In this document: one piece after another, positions 1-12,947 of the stretch
Layout: each line of letters begins with the position of its first letter
Numbering within the stretch: the first letter of the stretch is position 1
Source: Hetaerina americana
Lineage: Eukaryota; Arthropoda; Insecta; Odonata; Calopterygidae
DNA: 64,000 nt
Assembly: GCA_022747635.1 (NCBI GenBank)
Contig: JAKTNV010000023.1
Coordinates: 3,692,348 to 3,756,347 of the forward strand
Direction: 5' to 3'
Translations under genes and position numbers: made by a program
The notes under the pieces: generated by a model
Databases searched by the model: none
Seen by the model: only the letters and a program-made list of their open reading frames with translations
Told to the model about the DNA's origin: nothing

Positions 1-788
1 CGTAAAACATGATGAAGTAAATTTTTCATGTAGTTGAAATTTTGGCAAAATTGATAATAATGTTCGTGCCGCATGAAGTGCTGACGACACGAGTAGCCGC
101 TGGACGAGGTCAGATAGCTTCAGTGGCTTGTCTGCCTTCTCTGAGCCAAGTTGCGTGACGCTAGCATTGCCTGTGTTGTTTCTGTGATTGTTTACAATGT
201 TTAAAAAAATTGAGAACGCCGCCAGTTGTGAAGTGAGGGCAGTGATTAAATTCCTCAATGCAAGAAACGTTCGCCCATGTGATATTCATCGCCAATTAAA
301 GGAGGTGTATGGAGACAATGTAATGGACGAGTCGTCTGTTCGGCGGTGGTGTCGCAACTTCAACATGGGGAGGGGGAACACACACGACGATGAGCGTTCG
401 GAGAGACCGTCTGTCATTACAGACCAACTGGTGAGCTCAGTTGACGAATTCGTGAGGAACGATCGGCGCGTCACAATTGATGACATCTGTGAGCATTTTC
501 CCAATGTTTCTCGAACAATTGTTCATGAAATTGTTAAACACCATCTGCATTATGCAAAAATTTGTGCAAGATGGGTCCCTCGCGTATCTCAATGAGCTGG
601 CGGCGAAGGACTATGCAGCAGGAATACAGAAACTTGTCACACGTTATGACAAATGCCTTAATTTGCTTGGAGATTATGTTGAGAAGTAGTTTAAAGTATC
701 CTCTTTCAAATAAAATTTTTTATGTTTGTTAATATTTACTTTTGTGTCTTTATTTCACGAACGGGTACTACTTTCCGGATGACCCTCG
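1..788 (+). mobile_element. Internally deleted mariner, left end outside window
   Basis: Cut-and-paste transposon of the Tc1/mariner superfamily. The right terminus is visible: a terminal inverted repeat near 752-788 ending in gaccctcg, followed by a TA (789-790) that fits the mariner target duplication. The matching left terminus is not in the window, so the element starts before position 1. Inside are an N-terminal transposase piece and the last about 30 codons of a transposase, with everything between missing. It can be at most a substrate for transposition. Confidence 0.8.
188..689 (+). pseudogene. Mariner transposase, DNA-binding part joined to C-terminal tail
   Basis: Residues 1-130 from 188 look like the paired helix-turn-helix DNA-binding half of a mariner transposase: the linker DDERSERPS resembles the family's DDERSGRPS, followed by a second HTH (VTIDDICEHFPNVSRTIVHE) and the WVPR motif. 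The frame stops at 595. Another frame (about 590-689) then gives the canonical C-terminal tail, with RYDKCLNLLGDYVEK before the stop. The central region that should carry the D,D34D catalytic residues (about 190 aa) is deleted and the join is out of frame. The product could at most bind DNA. Family assignment is firm; no activity is expected. Confidence 0.85.
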
Positions 789-789
789 T

Positions 790-1980
790 ATTTTAGTACT
801 AAATTTAGACAGTAATTTTAGTTGTTGAACTAACATAATTAACCGAGAAAAATTATCTTCAGTCCTATGTACATTTTGTCTGAATCAACTCCTGAAACAT
901 TGAAGTAAAACAGGAATATCAATCGCCCAAAAGCCTTAAAATTGTTTCTACTGCGATACACATGGCCACAAATGCTCCTAATATTGCCCAATAAATCACT
1001 TAGTAATGTATACGTTAGCCATGTCAAATTTTATTTAAAAATGTGAACAAAAACATTTTCAAATAATAGATTTTTTATCAATGTGATCATTAACATTAAT
1101 AAGTATGATAAATTACTTCGTGTTAATTCTGAATTAATTATTAATGATAATTCGTTTCGGAGAACAGATCGATATTGTGGCATCCTACTCCGAGAGCCCG
1201 CGATCGAAATCCAGCCGAGGCTGAGTTTTAAATACGGATAAAGCTGGAAACTCTCTCATTATAAAATCTGCCAAAGGCTTTCGTAAAATCATTTAAAACA
1301 ACATAATAAGTCATTTTCTCTATGGCCACCTTTGGTTTGTAATAATTGCGTAAAACTAATCCATCTTGGCTACATCCTCTCTTAGCAGCAACCGTAATTA
1401 TCTCGAATTTTTCATTTAAAGAAATTCCTTAGTACTCATACAGTCGTAATTCTCTCATAGAGTTCAAACGGTACTGTTTCAAACACCAAAATCTACTTCC
1501 CTTCCGTGCCCTCTCTAAATAATTCTTGGTAGGTTTTCTCAGCCATTCAATTCACAAAAGCAATGCCAACCTTGAATCTAAAAAGCTCACAAACGTTCAA
1601 GAAATCTGCCTAATATTCCTCAGACCACCAGGATCCTTCTCAAAATTCCCCCGACATTCGCTCGACTGAGAGATTTCAAAGGATACGCGGATTGCCTGGC
1701 GCGCCCAACTCTCCGCTCACCGTGCTTCATTTATTTATTTTAGTTGATTGAGCGTGGATTTTGAAATGCTTCGCTGGTAAACTGAGCGCCAATAAAACAA
1801 CTAACATTCTTGCCTCTGAAAGTTTCTTACCGGAACTTTGACTAATTTAACTTATGAATGCTTAAAGAGCTAAAAATTCAGTCAATATGAAGAACTTTAA
1901 AGATAGATTTCATCATCATTAAGCAACGGTACAGGAACCAAATTAAATCCTGCCCACGTTAGCCAAGTTCGGATATTGAC
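790..1980. other. No gene recognised
   Basis: AT-rich DNA between the mariner and an RTE relic. A short stretch near 1185-1225 (gatcgaaatcc) faintly resembles a tRNA B-box, but no A-box or SINE body is evident. All ORFs here are short and contain nothing recognisable. Confidence 0.5.
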
Positions 1981-3530
1981 AATGATCATGAATTTGCTAT
2001 GGCAAAGTGCTACCGAAAGCTCAGGAAAATTAGAAGAGTAGTTAGGAATAAATGGCCACTGGAGAAATTAAAGGAGGACGTTTGAAGAGAAGTCAAATGA
2101 AAGAGCTGTGAAATGGGAAGAAAGATTAAAGTGGAAAGAAATGAAACGGATAATGGTATATGTGGTGAATAAAGTCCCGGTTGAGAAGGCACTTGAAACT
2201 TGGAAGCCTTTATTGGATGACAGAGGAAACTTTAAACCTATTTGAGAGTAGGAATAAGCTAAGAGCAAGAAAGGATATGCGAGAATACAAGAGAGTAATG
2301 AATGACATAGCCGAAAATGTGGAGAAGAAAAGGAAACTTGGATAAAACTAGGAGTGATAGAAATAGAGGAACATATCCAATCAGGAAAAAAAAGGTTTAG
2401 CTTATCGGAAAATCAAAGCTCTGCATTATCAATCAAGATTAAGGTCAACAGTGATTGATAAAAAAGAGGGAAGGCTGCCAGTGGATAATAAATAAGTGTG
2501 GGAACGATGGAAAGAATGCATAGAGGAGCTATACCATGGCGCAGATATATAATAAGAGGAAATAATATCGATAGTAGAGGAAAAGCAGAAAGAGAAAGTG
2601 GGCCTCCAATTTAGAAGAGAGAATTCGAGCAAGCCCTCCGAAAACTAAATGCTGGAAAAACGACGGATGTTGATAATGTGCCGGGTGAGATATTGAAAAA
2701 CATTGGGAATAAAATTTAAAAAAGTCTGTTTATAATAGTGCATGAATGTTATCAAAATAGGGAGATACCTTAAGACTTTGTTTAAAGCAAAACTATTATG
2801 AAACAAAAAGCAGGGAAAGCAATTGAATATATGAATTACAGAACAATTGCTTTTCTTTCACGTTTCCAAGGTTCTTTTGTATACAAAAGGGAACCTAATC
2901 AACATGAAAATGGAGGAAAATCTTGGAGAAGGTCAATTTTGCTTCCGAGAAGGTAAAGGAACAGGAAATGCGATATTTGCACTGCGCTTGATCCAAGATA
3001 AAAGGCTAGAAATGAACAGGAAAGTTTTCCTTACCTTCATTGATTTGGAAATAGCCTTCGATAGGGTCGATTGGAAACTTATGTTTTAAACCATGAGGAG
3101 AAAATTAATAGACTACAAAGATAGGAAGCTTGTATTTCAGCTCTACTGGAACCAAAGCACCTTTATAGGAGTAAAGGGATGTGAGAAAAAAGCAAAGATT
3201 AGAAAAAGAGACAAGGATGTCCACTTTCCCCATATCTATTTAACTTATGCATTGAAGATGCTATAGAGAGAGTCATTGACGAAGAAAACAAATGGTATAA
3301 AAATAAAAGGAAGAAAGATTCGCTGCATTAGCTTTGCAATGACATTGTGGCCCTGACAGAACCAGCATAAAATATCAATAGAATTCTCAAAACCCTGTCC
3401 ACAGCTTTGAAAAAATGGAAACTGAAAATAAATATGAAGAAAACCAAAGCTATGATAGTTTCTAGAAACAGCACAGAACCCCCTGTAAATTTAATGACGG
3501 GGTAATCAAGGATAAGGTAAGTAGAAGAGT
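1980..3530 (+). pseudogene. Ancient RTE-type reverse transcriptase relic
   Basis: A heavily decayed non-LTR retrotransposon reading rightward through several frames. Recognisable pieces in order: a pre-RT linker around 2430-2640; LNAGKTTDVDNVPGEILK near 2645-2700; the RT fingers/palm piece at 2920-3085 with FTLxD-like FIDLEIAFDRVDW (motif A); the motif B region GCPLSPYLFNLCIEDAIE near 3205-3265; and MKKTKAMIVSRN near 3430-3470, typical of the RTE clade after the catalytic ADD box. The ADD box itself is not intact. Many stops and frameshifts separate the parts, so this is an old copy unrelated in age to the RTE at 37.7 kb. Confidence 0.75.
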
Positions 3531-3599
3531 TCTGCAACCTTTTTTCCACGCACAATTAATACATAAAAATAGGTATGATAACAATCGCGAAGGAGATAA

Positions 3600-3888
3600 T
3601 TAGCATTGACATAAGTATATTTTGTCGATATCCTGCATATCTTTTTATTTAATAGACCTATCTTTTTAACAGTTCTCCCGCATGATTTTAATAAACGTAT
3701 CTTGTTATTGTATATTGCTGCATATAAATACCTTCTTCGGTTAGATTAACTTTTTTCCAGAGCATGATAAAACTAATACTTGTGTAGAGGTATCATAATT
3801 GTGATTGTGCATGCGTGGCCGGTGATCTAACACCCCCCGCCACACTCCCTTGTGGCAATTTGCGGAGTATCTTGTAGATGTTGATGAA
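3600..3888 (+). mobile_element. 3' end of a GTAGAT-tail non-LTR element (copy 1)
   Basis: The segment ends with a motif that recurs four times in the window: taacaccccccgccac at 3828, a short hairpin (GCCACA, loop, TGTGGC), then a gtattNNgtagatg tail at about 3866-3888. The preceding 200 bp is an AT-rich 3' UTR whose tgtcgatat sequence is shared with the copy at 36.7 kb. No coding sequence of this copy is recognisable. Confidence 0.6.
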
Positions 3889-3889
3889 A

Positions 3890-6800
3890 ACACTTTAGAG
3901 GTACTCGTTTATTACTATGCGTGGAATAATGAAACACATTGTTACAAAAGCCTACATTTCCATAGCCATTGGAGTACTAGGGACATAATCCACTGCTGTC
4001 AGCTAGGTATTGATATAATTAGATGGACTTAAAATACCAAATCATTGAACCTACATATTTATACTCCAAGACATAAAAATTTGGTTGGTTCTTGGACAAA
4101 AACGAAATATCATTTAAGTTACAATCGACATTAAGGAAGCCAGTATCAATTGCACGCCCATGAAATAATTGATCTTATTTTATGCACATTATTATGATGC
4201 TTTTTATAGGTATTGGACAAAAGCTTCAAACCACAGATTTTCATTCATTTATTTATATTTTTAGTCACTTTTATTAAGCTTTGCAAGCAGAGCTCCTCAC
4301 TACAATACAGTCGACAGACGTTCAAATTTAAAATAGTGTTAATTAGGTGTAAGAGCTTTAACGTTTCCACCTTCAGTTCTCATTTTCAATTAGACATTGT
4401 AGCCGATGAAAGAATACTTTATAAGGATGATCGGTATAATTAATTTAATTTCCAATCATAAAAAATGGAACTATTCAATCTTCGCTTGGAATTAAAAAAA
4501 TATACTATATACTATCTTAAGATAAACTCGCTTGATGATCACGTTCCTAATTAGGAGTTTTGATTCTAACATGTAACATTTAAAAAAAATAGAGTATCTA
4601 GAATCAATAACTTCCAACCGCATCTGAGTAGTGAGGCATGTACAGGTATGTGCGGGAAAGTCGGCTATTTATTAGAGGTGCTATCAATTGTCTTTAGTGG
4701 TGCATTCTTTAATTCAGCAAAAACAACAATTGGGTAAGAATTCACTCCATTAAACGCCTTTTTGAACTCAATGAAGCGAGCAAAAATACTTCTTGATCGC
4801 ACTCTTATGTTCCCCTTAATGACGCTATCAAATCACTGCTATCAAATCACGCGTTCCTCGCCCATTATTTAACCTTGTTTGATTATTCCAAAAGTTAATC
4901 ATCTGCCCTATTTTAGATTACTTATATATAGTCATAATTAGCCCATTATTTGCGTGTAAAAATAAGCTTATTTTTCTGTAGTCCTCATCTATAGTCGTCT
5001 TTCCTTTGTCTGGGGTGAGAAATAATACTGGGCAGAGGAATTACTATTGCTATATAAATCTCTTTGCAATGAGGCAATTGTCCTGGTGGCAACGTCAAGT
5101 TGGGTCAACGGTCACCCCGATAAGGCACATGCATATATACACAAGATTAACAGTTATGAGACAAAACGCTCTTATATACAATGACCTTTAAAGATAATCA
5201 ACCGTACCTTTACTATCACACACAGGCTAGGTTCACACCATACGTACAACATACCGTCCATAATCACGCACCTTTCAACTTCATACACCGTTAAAACATC
5301 ATTCACTTTTGCAATACAACTTCTCACACCGTTCACATCACGTTCAGAACAATATCTTTTTATAAGTACAATAGTATAATAATCACAGACCAATAAATTT
5401 TATCACTCAGTTGGCTGCTTTGCACTTATTCTTAAAACTCCTAAAATTGGATAGAAAGAGTTCAAACAAACCTCCAGGCAGCTGGTTCCATTCAACAATA
5501 GTTCTTTTAAAAAAGAGTATCTTTTCTTATTGGTCAAATAAATAAAATTGGATTTAAAGGGCTCAAATATTATTGCGGTCCAATTCCTCCATCATTAAGG
5601 TGCCAATAAAAGTTCTTCCTTTTGAGTTTTCCTGAGTTCTTTGGTAGTTCCGTGGGGGTGGTATCAATCCCCGAGGCTTTAATGTAATTTCAATTCTCTT
5701 TAAAGCCTATCTATCTCATAACCAATTAAACCTGGAGTTAAGCTATTACTATGTATTAATTACTTATTACATAGTAATAGGTTATACTTAATTACTATGT
5801 ATTTCCATTCCAATTCTGAATTTGCTGGCCTAATTCCCTTACCATATGGATTCATGACATATGTTTTCCTTCTATTTTGGATAATTTCTCGTCCAATTAA
5901 TATTTTCCGTGCCGTAACTTTCAACGTACACAGAGACTTTCCATTTTTTTCTTTATTTCCTTTCCTTTGCGATGTTTTTTATCTTCCTCTATAGCGTAAC
6001 AATTTCACCATTCCTTTTTAAACTTCCCATATCCTCGCACTGCGTCTTTCTTTACGTTCCTTTTGCCCTATTAGCATCCCGCCTCCGCTTTTTTCATTTC
6101 CGTCCACCAAATTCTGTGTCTATTATTTGTCATGATTTCCCCGTCTCCGATTTCATATTTTTCCCATTCATAATCTTCCTTTGCCGTTTTCCTAAAAAAT
6201 TAATATTTACCATAGGCGGATTTCGCTACCCGCTTTTCATAAATTTTCATCTTTCTGCTTATCTTATCCGTCTTTCTTTCCTGAGTCATATTCTCTCCAC
6301 TGCCACCCGGCACTCCTTCCCATATGACTATTTAGTTCTAATAACGTTTCACGTTATTAGTACTCAATAATGACAAGCGTCCGCTAATTAAATTCATTTA
6401 TTTATCATTTAGCTACTCTCCCTCCTAGCTACCAGCATCAATTTACTGGCTTCATCATTGACATAAATACTTCTAAAAAATTGCTGAAAATGGTATTTTT
6501 CACCAAATTCTTCGAGCTTTAATGTGTATTCTAATTACGTTTTAAATTCGGATGTACATCGAACGGAATTAGTTTATTCATGTGATGATATTTTAGGCTA
6601 GGTTTTAGATAATTAAAAATTTAGCTGGGCTTACGTCTCAGCTTTACGGCATCACCCATTTTATTCGGAGGAATTTTTAACTCCATCTCAATAGTCTAGA
6701 TAATTACCCTAAAACCAAACTTTCAGTTTCAATCCGTCCAAAAAAACAGGCCACATTGTTTTCTGGTTGGAAGTCCTCTATCACATACATAATCACAGTC

Positions 6801-8485
6801 GCGAACTAGTTGCGTGAATCGGCCAACTACAGGGGAATCATACACAACCGAAGTCACAGTCGAAGGTAGGGATTAAAATATAATGCCATTATTATAGTTA
6901 AATAACAGAACGTCTCTTGTAAACTCTTTCCCTTACATCACGCTCACACAGAACGATACTATTAACTTATTGCGTAAATAAACAAATGCGAATATAATTT
7001 AATACGGAAAATGTACTTGTCATGATTTTGAGCGCTTTTAAATACTAATGAAACTTTCCACCCCGGGGAAATCTAATGAAGGAAATGCAAGTTGGAAGCC
7101 TAATTTGGGCATCATTCACGGACCTAGCGATGCTCAGCCCTCATTGCTAAGGAATCATCAGCTGATACCATACCCAATAACTTTCGTAATCATTGGCCTC
7201 TCATAGTGTACATTTTTTTGTCTCACCTCTCCGCAGAGTAGCATGATTAACCCTATTAAAGTGATTTTAACTGCACCCCTGTCACATGTATTAACTTGAT
7301 ATTTATCACCTGCTCTAATAATCTAAGGAAATATTAGTTCCTGCGGACCGCCAATTTGAAGAATTTTCAGCGAATTTCTTCCGTGCGTTTTAAAATGGGA
7401 GGAAATTATATGAGAGGAGAAATCGGAGATGAAGGAGAAAAGAAGAGATGAGTCGTGATTGTGCCAGCCAGTGGACCGTCGGTTGCTCTCGGCTATAGCT
7501 TGCTTTGAAAATCTCAGCTAGCTCTTAAGAATTATGGGAATCTACAAGCAAAACCCCTTTCCTCAGAGTATCTTAACCGCATGGACCCGTTGCAAGAACA
7601 ACCAGGCCGAAGCCATTTTGATCGGTTCAAGAGGTCAACAAGGAAGAATGGCAGCCGATGAATATTTATGTCGGTTGTATTCCTCGGTGCAAGACAATCG
7701 TACCTCAATTCTCCGTTTTGCAAATCAATGCATTATCACCGCGTCAACAAGTACACCCACGATGGACAGAGATATTACAAAATAATTATACTTCATCGAT
7801 TCCTAAAAATATGTAATATTTGTAGAAAATTCGTTAAATTGTGTTTAAAAGAAGTGATATATAGTTATATCTGTATGAACTCATCAATTGTCCATCCATT
7901 GAAAAAGAAAAACCTTTGAAATACATAACCGTGGTTTCCGACTGCCATTTACCATGGATATACACAGTACTTTGTGGAAAATCTGGGAACCAGAGCCCGG
8001 GAAGCAGAAATTACGTATCGGAAATATCCGATCTCCACGTTTCACGTGAAAAGGCATCCACGGAGACTCCTTCTGCGGGTTAGCACCGGCGCGTTCTTCT
8101 TTGCTGATAAAGATGAGATTACCCGCATTTGAGCAACTCTTGTATTTATCGGAAACCTATAACGAGCACCAAAAATCTTACTTTCTGCTTTCATGAGTCC
8201 TCTCGCTGGACTGAGTGATCTGCGATGTGATTTCGGTGACAAATTATCTTCAAAAACTGTTGTCATTTTGAAATATTCTGGTCTTAAATCTTTACTTTCA
8301 TTTAATGTTTATTCACCTCTCAACATTTTTATAGCTTTTCTTCCAAAAATTACAATGTGGAGACCATTCCTTTGAAAACCACTGTCGATTTTGAAAGTCA
8401 AAGACCAAAGTTGATAATTTCATTATCATCATGCCGAGTATTAAAACATATGATTAACAACTGATGCTTTCCCGGCGTATTTGCT
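3890..8485. other. AT-rich DNA without recognised genes
   Basis: I see no protein motif, RNA gene or transposon end here. A CT-rich segment around 5800-6370 opens a 132-codon frame, but its composition (Phe, Leu, Pro, Ser) is what a pyrimidine-rich strand would give. Small perfect inverted repeats occur, for example tattactatgta/tacatagtaata near 5746-5780 and ctaataacgt/acgttattag near 6338-6360. Splice-site inspection by eye gives no coherent exon chain. Confidence 0.5.
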
Positions 8486-8618
8486 TCATGAAGTTTTTAT
8501 GGGTCTTCCACTGGGTCAGGGTTCCATATTGGCCGACGTTTCGATGCCCGACTCGTGCATCGAAACGTCGGCCAATATGGAACCCCGGACCCGGTGGAAG
8601 ACCCGAAAAAACTTCATG
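8486..8618. repeat. Large palindrome built from Penelope-like element ends
   Basis: Two 61-base arms (8486-8546 and 8558-8618) are inverted copies of each other with only a few mismatches, separated by 11 bases. Each arm carries cactgggtcag-like and ccgacgtttcgatg/catcgaaacgtcgg sequence. The same blocks occur in the Penelope-like fragment at 34.2 kb, where they lie in the hammerhead-like region. The arrangement fits two Penelope-like termini joined head to head, as these elements often insert with inverted partial copies. The elements' bodies are absent. Confidence 0.65.
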
Positions 8619-8619
8619 G

Positions 8620-10235
8620 AAAAAAATATGATTAAAAAATAGCACAGAATTGTTTCTTAATGTAAAGCAAACTTTGCGTTACTCGGGGAATAAATTGTGA
8701 AGAATATAGTTCCGAATTTTCTTGCACCCCATCGTTCACCTGTCATCTGGACAGGGATAAGCTTTAGTTTGGCGTTAATTGAGGAGAAATGAAAATGGCT
8801 GATTGAAACTTCGCCTCAGCAAATCTAGATCCGTGAAAAAGGGACTGAGATGGCCAACTGAACAATAGGAAGGGAGGACAGGGAGAGGAAAGCGCTTGAG
8901 CTGTGCCCTCACCCTATCTGTAGTCTACCATAAAAAATCAATGAGAAATCGGCAGTCCCAAAGAGATGATTTATTTCTTTCGTAGTTATTTGAGTGAGTA
9001 ATAGCGTTTTTAAACGTGATATTTTGTGGTAGCGACAAAATATCACATTCCATAGAAAAATTACTTACTACCTAATATAATTGATTCTATTCATTGTCAT
9101 ACCTGTCAGAAATTGAAATAAGTAGAAGCCAAATTTTGGTGTCGAAAAATGTAGGTGTATAAATCGAAAACTTGCAAACATAACTAACAAACAGAATTTC
9201 ATTGGACTTGGTTTTTATTTTATAATTTTCAAGAGGCATTAAAATGTCTGACAAATGGCAGTTTATCGGAGAATAAAATACTTAGTCCTCCCACACATAT
9301 TAGTGGAAGAACAAAGTATTTATTTTTCCGGTGTGAATTGCTTCCACAAAGTGACGCCTCAAACCATTCTATTCAAATGGAAGTTTATTATTTTTTTTTA
9401 AGTCTGTGAAAATTAAAAAGTGCATTGGAATACTTTGCATTGGAATGGAATTTTCGAACGCATTTCAGCTTAATTTGTTTAAATTCTATAATTGTACTGT
9501 CTACTCCATGTTTATACTTTTTAAGCAATAGTTGTATGGATCTCCTCGACATGAATGGAGAGGCGTAGTTAAGGGGCGCTCTCATTATGGGTATTATTAT
9601 GCACTTAAAGTATATCAAGGACATTTACGCATTAACTCCAGATTTAACCGAAAATATGCTGTCAGAGCTCAAGTGTATTAATAATCTTAAATATAAGTCG
9701 CAATCGTTTTTTCAATTGCACAATGTTTTAGAGATGTATAAAAAAAATCGGTAGAAAATGAAAATTTCTACAGAAATTGTAAAAAATCTGCAATAAATGA
9801 TTTACTTGTTAATATTCCTGGAGCTATTTTCCTAAACACTGGCATATGGTTTGTAAATTAATATTGATGCAATTGAAAACAATGGCGAACACTTACGAGC
9901 TTGTCTATCAATTTCTTGCATTAATTACAGTTTTGGCAAGCACTCAATCACGAAAATGGTTCTTCTCTATTCAAAACTTCGGATAATTCGATGATTATCT
10001 TGATCTCTTGAGCCCATGCTGCTTTTAACCCCCTTTCCTTCCTCCCTCTATTCCAATATTTGCCAGCGATCCATTGGCCTACCGACCTACGTTCACGTTC
10101 GGAGAGGTTGGAGGAAGAGGGAAGTCCAGCGTATGCCGCGGGTCTTTTGCTGCCCTGCATCGTCTGGGGAGAAATTATTCCTTCGAGGCGCCATAAAAAG
10201 AACAAATAGTTAAATCCTAATTCTAAATAAACACA
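8620..10235. other. AT-rich DNA, one short perfect inverted repeat
   Basis: No gene or element end recognised. A perfect 12-bp inverted repeat (9016-9027 and 9035-9046, arm gtgatattttgt, 7-base loop) stands alone. The region 10010-10200 is somewhat GC-richer but the frames there match nothing I know. Confidence 0.5.
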
Positions 10236-11210
10236 TTTTTTTTCTATTAATGCCCCGAGATTAATACATCGGACGAGTTTCGTTTCCGAAACAGTTCATT
10301 CGCATAAATATCACTCAAGTCTTTATTTAAAGATACATCAGGTGTTTGAGATGAACGTGGAAAATCAATGCCGTCGACGGAAGGAAAATACTTCGTGTCC
10401 CACATTCAATTGAGCATACATATAAGGGGTTATTTCCGTGCGGGAGGGAACTCTCCTTTCAGGCATATTCTAGGGAAAGAGGCATTCTTTCTGGATGTCG
10501 GTAGGGTCGCCGGTTTTGTTTGTCAGCTGAGTGACGTAGCTGATTGCTTTCTTCAATTAGTTCTCAGTCCTCCGTTAAAACGCCATGATCAGATATGACC
10601 ACTCGAAAACATGGCGGATTCAGTAATCAACCATTCTCTCCCAAAGGGGTGACACATCCCCATAGTGAATAAAAAGGGAGAAAAATAGGAGCTTTAAGCT
10701 GGAGAAGACAAGTCTCCCAGGGGATTTAGACTGGGAGCCACCTGAAATACGAAGAGAACAGGTGAGACCTAGACTTAGAAAGGGCCAGAGCAAACGAGTT
10801 TAACGATGACACTGAAGGAATTGTAATGGCCCCACCCACACTACTGAGGTACATCAGACCACAGAGATAAAATAAGGGAGATAGATTCCAGTACAGATAG
10901 ATACAAATACTCATTCTTTCCCCGAACAATCAGAAATCATAATAGTAAGAAACCGAAGTCACTTTAGAAATATTAAAAACATTGAATTTACGAGTCGGAG
11001 CAAAGTTAAACACTGCAAAGCTGTTAGGTGTACTTTCAGCTGAATGTGGATGTTAGTTGGTACTTGTACTGGAGTGTTTGCATGCGTGTGGGGTGTAATT
11101 GTTTTTGCATGAATGTATGCCATGTTTTTTGTGAATGTATGAATTTGTGGTTCTTGCATGCGGTTTTTTTTCTTTTCTAAATTACCGGTGGTGTCATAAC
11201 CGGTGGTGGT

Positions 11211-12947
11211 TTTTTTAAATTCCTTTGTAAAATCCCCCTTCGTCGCTCCCCTGGCCCCGATGGCATCAGTCCTATATTTGTACGCAACTGCGCTTCCTCC
11301 CTCTCTCTTCCTTTAGGCCTCCTATTAAATCGCTGCTTTTCCCTCGGTACTTCCCCCCCCCAATGGATATCCGCTAATGTTATCCCTATTCTTAAAACTG
11401 AAACTAAAAATGAAATATCTAATTATCGCCCTATCTCTTTACTACCTATTCTTTCTTCTGTTTGCGAGAGGATTATTCTCAACACTTTATTATTTTACTT
11501 CCCCTTTTCTGTCTAGCAACCAACATGGTTTCCTTCCGGGCAGGTCGTGCTTGACCAATTTAGCACTTTTTTAACACCACGCTGTTAGTGCGATAACAAG
11601 TAAGACTCAATTAGATGCCATCTTCTTGGATTTCTCAAAAGCCTTCGACTCCCTCAATCATAACTTCCTCATCAATAAACTCAGTCAGCGTTTTAACGTT
11701 CATGGAAACTTTCTCAAATTACTGACCAGCTTTCTTTCGAATAGAAATCAGCGAGTAATACTATCTGGCGCCTCATCTCCTTGGTCCTCTGTGACATCTG
11801 GAGTTCCTCAAGGTAGTATTCTCGGACCATATCTTTTTAATCTGTACATTGATGACTTAGCTTCCCTAGTCCCGACCTCGCTAGCCCACACGTTACTATA
11901 TGCCGACGACTGCAAAATTTTTAAGGAAATTAATTCCTCCACGGATTGCTACCACCTTCAGGAGGCTTTAAATAAAATTTCAGAATGGTGCAGCACATGG
12001 ATGCTAAATTTAAACTCAAATAAATGCAATACTCTAGTTCTCTCCCTAAAAAAATCTCCTCTTACCTTTAACTACACATTTAATTCAGTTCCTCTGAATC
12101 TTGTTGCTTCTGTCAAGGATCTTGATGTATTAACTGATCGCAAACTAAATTTCTCTGATCACATCAAAGCAGTTAAATGCAAAGCCATGTCTCTTCTAGG
12201 TCTACTTTACCGCTACACAGAAATAAAAGATGTACAATCTCTAACCGCATATTTCTCAACCATTATCTTACCATTACCTACTATTATTACCTACTGCTCC
12301 CCGATATGGTCCATGTCTGCCCTATCTAACCTTAACACCCTTAACACTATAACAAATGTTTTCAGTAAAATTGTCAAGTACAGAGTCCCCCATCTTCGCG
12401 ACTCGCCCACTGAATCACTTCTTTCCTCGCTCTCGATTTGTAATCTCTCCACTCTACGTCTAAAATCCGATTTAAAACTCATGCATAACACCCTTAACTC
12501 CATTAACGACTGTCCTGAACTAATTTCCCTTATCAATTTCAGAGTTCCCCCCCGAGTTACCCGCGATCACTCTTTATTCCACCAACCCGTTCCCAGATTG
12601 TCCCTCACCAAACGTTCCCTTTTCTTCCGTCTCCCCGCTTTACTGAATTCCCTTCCCGAAAGCATTGACCCCCTCTCACTCCCAGCCAACACATTAATAA
12701 ACCTTTCTCTGACACATCTCTCTCGAAAGAACTAGCACAATCCCTCCTTTCACTCCCACATCCCGGTTTTGTTCCTTTCTTTCACTGTTTTTGTTATTTC
12801 TATGAAAATTTATCTCTAATAACTGCTAATTATAGTCTTGTTGATGTTTGTATGTTTGTGTCCTTATATGTTGCTGTTATACGTGTCACTATAAATTGGC
12901 AATCCTGCTGTATGTGCACAATTTTTCCTAAATAAATAAATAAATAA
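11211..12947 (+). mobile_element. 5'-truncated CR1-like non-LTR retrotransposon
   Basis: This is a near-identical partial copy of the element at 56761-60174, beginning where that copy reads gtttttaaat and running to an (AAAT)n tail at about 12930-12947. It is inserted in the 3' end of a GTAGAT-tail element, and ataac beside both junctions is a possible short target duplication. Truncation at the 5' end is the usual result of incomplete target-primed reverse transcription. Very few base differences separate the two copies, so insertion was recent. Confidence 0.85.
11221..12735 (+). pseudogene. CR1-like reverse transcriptase, partial
   Basis: Encodes most of an RT domain. The frame opens with the pre-palm motif SPGPDGISP (about 11247) and YRPISLLP (about 11420), shifts by one base near 11500, continues with NQHGFLPGRSC and meets an in-frame TAA at 11572-11574. 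After that stop, 386 codons are open to 12735. They contain motif A (LDFSKAFDSLNH, about 11623-11658), motif B (SGVPQGSILGP, about 11797-11830), the catalytic YADD (about 11899-11910) and the thumb region typical of CR1/Jockey-type elements. No endonuclease is present because the copy is 5'-truncated. A run of nine C at 11353-11361 keeps the frame here, whereas the 58.6-kb copy has ten and shifts. Confidence 0.85.

Noticed and set aside
5972..6370. 132-codon plus-strand ORF
   Set aside because: Hydrophobic composition follows from a pyrimidine-rich strand; no signal, topology or family pattern beyond that.
8486..8618. CRISPR-like or regularly spaced repeat
   Set aside because: Only one inverted pair exists, with no direct repeats or spacers, and the genome is eukaryotic.
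12291..12536. Minus-strand 81-codon ORF repeated at 59519-59764
   Set aside because: Antisense shadow of the duplicated CR1-like RT frame.
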